Position numbers and translations under genes: made by a program | Shown here: piece after piece, positions 13,562 through 15,021 of the stretch | Layout: every line of letters begins with the position of its first letter | Position numbering within the stretch: position 1 is the first letter of the stretch | Notes under the pieces: model-generated | The model's database searches: none | Seen by the model: only the letters and a program-made list of their open reading frames with translations | Told to the model about the DNA's origin: nothing | DNA from: UBA1731 sp964440985 | GTDB lineage: Bacteria > Verrucomicrobiota > Kiritimatiellia > RFP12 > UBA1067 | Assembly (NCBI GenBank): GCA_964440985.1 | Contig: CAYTWE010000050.1 | Span: 1 to 15,021, forward strand | Length of the DNA stretch: 15,021 bases | Direction: 5' to 3'

Positions 13562-14689
13562 CTACCTGACGTTGATTCTCGTCGCACCGGACACGCTTCT
13601 GAACCTGCTGAGCCGGTTTGATATGGAGCAGTCCGCCCCGAACGACGCCAGTCCGCCTGCCGCAGTTGCGGTGGCCGACGAAGTTGTCTCAACCTTGCGG
13701 GACGAATCATCATACCCCCAGTCGGCGATTGTATAGGCGAGAGGATCCGTCCTGTCCGTGATGTTCGTCAACTCGCCCGTCTTTTCATCATACGACCAGA
13801 AGTCGATGCGGATGCGCGGCGGATTGTTGATGGGATCCTTCTCCCATCCCTGCATGTTGCCGCCGAGCGCGTTGACGTTGAAGAACACAATGTCGTCACG
13901 TCCGGTCACGGACTTCGGGACAAGCCCGAACCCTTCGGAGGCGGCGAAACGGCGGCTTTCGAGCAGATTGAAGTCGCCCGTCGTGCGCGAGAAGTTCAGC
14001 CCCTTGGTGTTCCCCTGTGCCGATGTCGCACCGTAGTTGCCGAACAGGATGTTCTTCCCGTCCGTGCCGAGCGTCTGGCAACCGTAGTGGATCGGATAGT
14101 CGAACAGGATCTCCCGCGTTCCCTTGACCTTCAGGTCGGGGATGGAGAGCATAATGACAGTGAGGTCGTTGTGCGGCGGATGGTCGTTCCCCGGCTGCGC
14201 GTAGTGGTCGATGCCGGTGTAGAACGTGTCGCCCATCACAAGCGCGCCGTCGAAATAGGCGCAGTTCTCGACCGGCGGATCGATGTACGCCTCCTTGACG
14301 AGGTTGAGGTCTTCGTCCCACACGCCGACCATGAGCGTGGACTTGCCCTTCGGCGGGTTCTTCAGCCCGAATGCGCCGTAGATGTGCCCCTTCCCGTCGT
14401 AGGCGATGTCGCCAAGATGCGACGGCGCAAAGCACGACTTCAGCAGTTTTCCGCTCTTCCAGTCGATCTTGAAGATGCCGTACGCATGGGATAGGTAGAT
14501 CGCCTTCTCGGAACACGTTGCCCCCTGGATGTGGCCGAAGTAGTCCTTCGTGACCAGCACGTCCAGCTCATGCGGGACCGTGTACACCGCCCGCATCCGC
14601 GCAGCATTCGTCGCGCCGAAGCACACGCCCGTTCCCGTCGTCATCGCCGCCGCGACACAGGCCAGAACGCCAACCGCCTTTGTATTCAT
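13562..14689 (-). CDS. Secreted protein of unknown function, possible beta-propeller
   Basis: The 375-residue protein has a Sec signal peptide (MNTKAVGVLACVAAAM start, cleavage probably near Ala26-Ala30). The mature part is strand-rich with repeated short motifs of the kind seen in propeller folds: GIFKIDWKSGKLLK, GDIAYDGKGHIYGAFG, MVGVWDEDLNLVK, QTLGTDGKNILFGNYG and IDFWSYDEKTGELTN. An aspartate/histidine-rich segment (GIDHYAQPGNDHPPHND) could bind metal. I do not recognise the family. The last 45 residues become Ser/Thr/Ala/Arg-rich (ETTSSATATAAGGLASFGAD), unlike the rest; other frames there give no better continuation, so a frameshift is not supported. Start: ATG at 14689 gives a clean signal, with GGGAG ten bases upstream; the ATG at 14725 has none. 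It probably leads an operon with the phosphoesterase gene. Confidence 0.75.
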   Translation of the reverse strand: MNTKAVGVLACVAAAMTTGTGVCFGATNAARMRAVYTVPHELDVLVTKDYFGHIQGATCSEKAIYLSHAYGIFKIDWKSGKLLKSCFAPSHLGDIAYDGKGHIYGAFGLKNPPKGKSTLMVGVWDEDLNLVKEAYIDPPVENCAYFDGALVMGDTFYTGIDHYAQPGNDHPPHNDLTVIMLSIPDLKVKGTREILFDYPIHYGCQTLGTDGKNILFGNYGATSAQGNTKGLNFSRTTGDFNLLESRRFAASEGFGLVPKSVTGRDDIVFFNVNALGGNMQGWEKDPINNPPRIRIDFWSYDEKTGELTNITDRTDPLAYTIADWGYDDSSRKVETTSSATATAAGGLASFGADCSISNRLSRFRSVSGATRINVR

Positions 14690-14768
14690 CCTACTTATGC
14701 TCCCGTAATTTTGCTTTTGCCTCAAGTTCCGTCAGCCGCCAATGCAGCCATTCATGCCGCGTATTCTA
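14690..14768. promoter_or_regulatory. Intergenic region with candidate extended -10 promoter
   Basis: On the minus strand TGATAGAAT (14763-14771) is an extended -10 whose TG lies within the TGA stop of the DUF4091-like gene. It is about 75 bases before the ATG at 14689. It could drive the secreted-protein/phosphoesterase pair; no clear -35 box was found. Confidence 0.35.
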
Positions 14769-15021
14769 TCATTTCCTCTCTGCGCGGTCGAGCATGGCGC
14801 GAAGGGCGGAACGGACAACCCTCGGATTGCGCGTGAAGTCCGTCGTTGTTCGGACGGCCCGCTTCGCAATCGCCTCGACCGCGAGACGCCCTATCCGACG
14901 CTCCGCGAGCTGCAGCTTCTCGTAGTCCTCCACGCCGTCGCGGACGTTCGCAAGACGGATGCCCGGCAGGATGCCCCGTGCGCCGGGATAGAGGAACACG
15001 CCGTCGCCGGGCGTCAGCAGA
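14769..15021 (-). CDS. DUF4091-type protein, C-terminal end only (partial at right edge)
   Basis: The frame is open from the right edge to TGA at 14769-14771, giving 83 visible residues. LLTPGDGVFLYPGARG followed by PGIRLANVRDGVEDYEKL matches the C-terminal signature of DUF4091 proteins (GDGxxxYPG then IRLxxxRDGxEDYExL), a domain at the end of large, often exported glycan-related proteins with a glycoside-hydrolase-like barrel. The remainder is a basic helical tail (AIAKRAVRTTTDFTRNPR). The true start and catalytic region are outside the window, so a specific activity cannot be named. The short ORF beginning at the internal GTG (14999) is not a gene start. Its neighbours on the left are also exported, consistent with a glycan-use cluster. 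Confidence 0.72.
   Translation of the reverse strand, partial: LLTPGDGVFLYPGARGILPGIRLANVRDGVEDYEKLQLAERRIGRLAVEAIAKRAVRTTTDFTRNPRVVRSALRAMLDRAERK

Noticed and set aside
12059..13621. A 520-codon plus-strand open frame
   Set aside because: It is antisense to the Tat phosphoesterase, whose metal motifs and ribosome site are clear; the plus-strand product is Arg-rich and featureless.
13562..13710. Frameshift at the 3' end of the unknown secreted-protein gene
   Set aside because: The tail composition changes, but the two other frames give either an early stop or an Arg-rich nonsense sequence, so a shift is not supported.

Overview
This window looks like part of a fairly GC-rich bacterial chromosome, probably from a gut- or animal-associated member of the PVC group (Verrucomicrobiota/Kiritimatiellota-like). 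That placement is an inference from gene content: two twin-arginine exported enzymes of types common in those bacteria (a GH109-like NAD-dependent glycosidase and a calcineurin-like phosphoesterase), a DUF4091-type C-terminus, and a compact pseudopilin operon. No rRNA, tRNA, CRISPR array, transposase or integrase was recognised. Most genes are on the minus strand. The only plus-strand genes are a two-gene regulator/aminotransferase operon in the middle.

Layout from left to right. (1) 1-844 (minus) is a gene that leaves the window on the left: an unassigned N-terminal domain followed by a YrbL-like kinase-fold domain. (2) 931-2385 (minus) is a Tat-exported GH109-type oxidoreductase/glycosidase with its own extended -10 promoter. 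(3) 2487-4226 (minus) is threonyl-tRNA synthetase without a TGS domain. (4) 4227-4373 is a divergent promoter region. (5) 4374-5857 (plus) is a stand-alone Lrp/AsnC effector domain coupled by a stop/start overlap to a class I/II aminotransferase. (6) 5870-6238 (minus) is a YkgJ-type cysteine-cluster protein, and 6264-6833 (minus) is an unrecognised protein. (7) 6889-10587 (minus) is a five-gene type II secretion/type IV pilus-like cluster, transcribed F-G-H-I-J. (8) 10657-11823 (minus) is a short ACT-type phosphoglycerate dehydrogenase. (9) 12041-13537 and 13562-14689 (minus) are a Tat-exported metallophosphoesterase and a secreted protein of unknown function, probably one operon. (10) 14769-15021 (minus) is the C-terminal end of a probable DUF4091 protein, open on the right.

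Working together: the thrS, lrp-aminotransferase and serA genes are amino-acid and translation housekeeping. The pseudopilin cluster encodes an inner-membrane platform protein and four pseudopilins of a secretion-like machine, but not its ATPase, secretin or GspK, which must lie elsewhere if the system works. The exported GH109, phosphoesterase, unknown secreted protein and DUF4091 protein suggest extracytoplasmic breakdown of glycans.

Two regulatory patterns recur. Four candidate promoters carry a TGn-extended -10 with little or no -35 box. Several intergenic hairpins lack a U-tract, so no textbook intrinsic terminator was found. The least explained pieces are the left-edge two-domain protein, the orphan gene after gspJ, and the secreted protein at 13562-14689.
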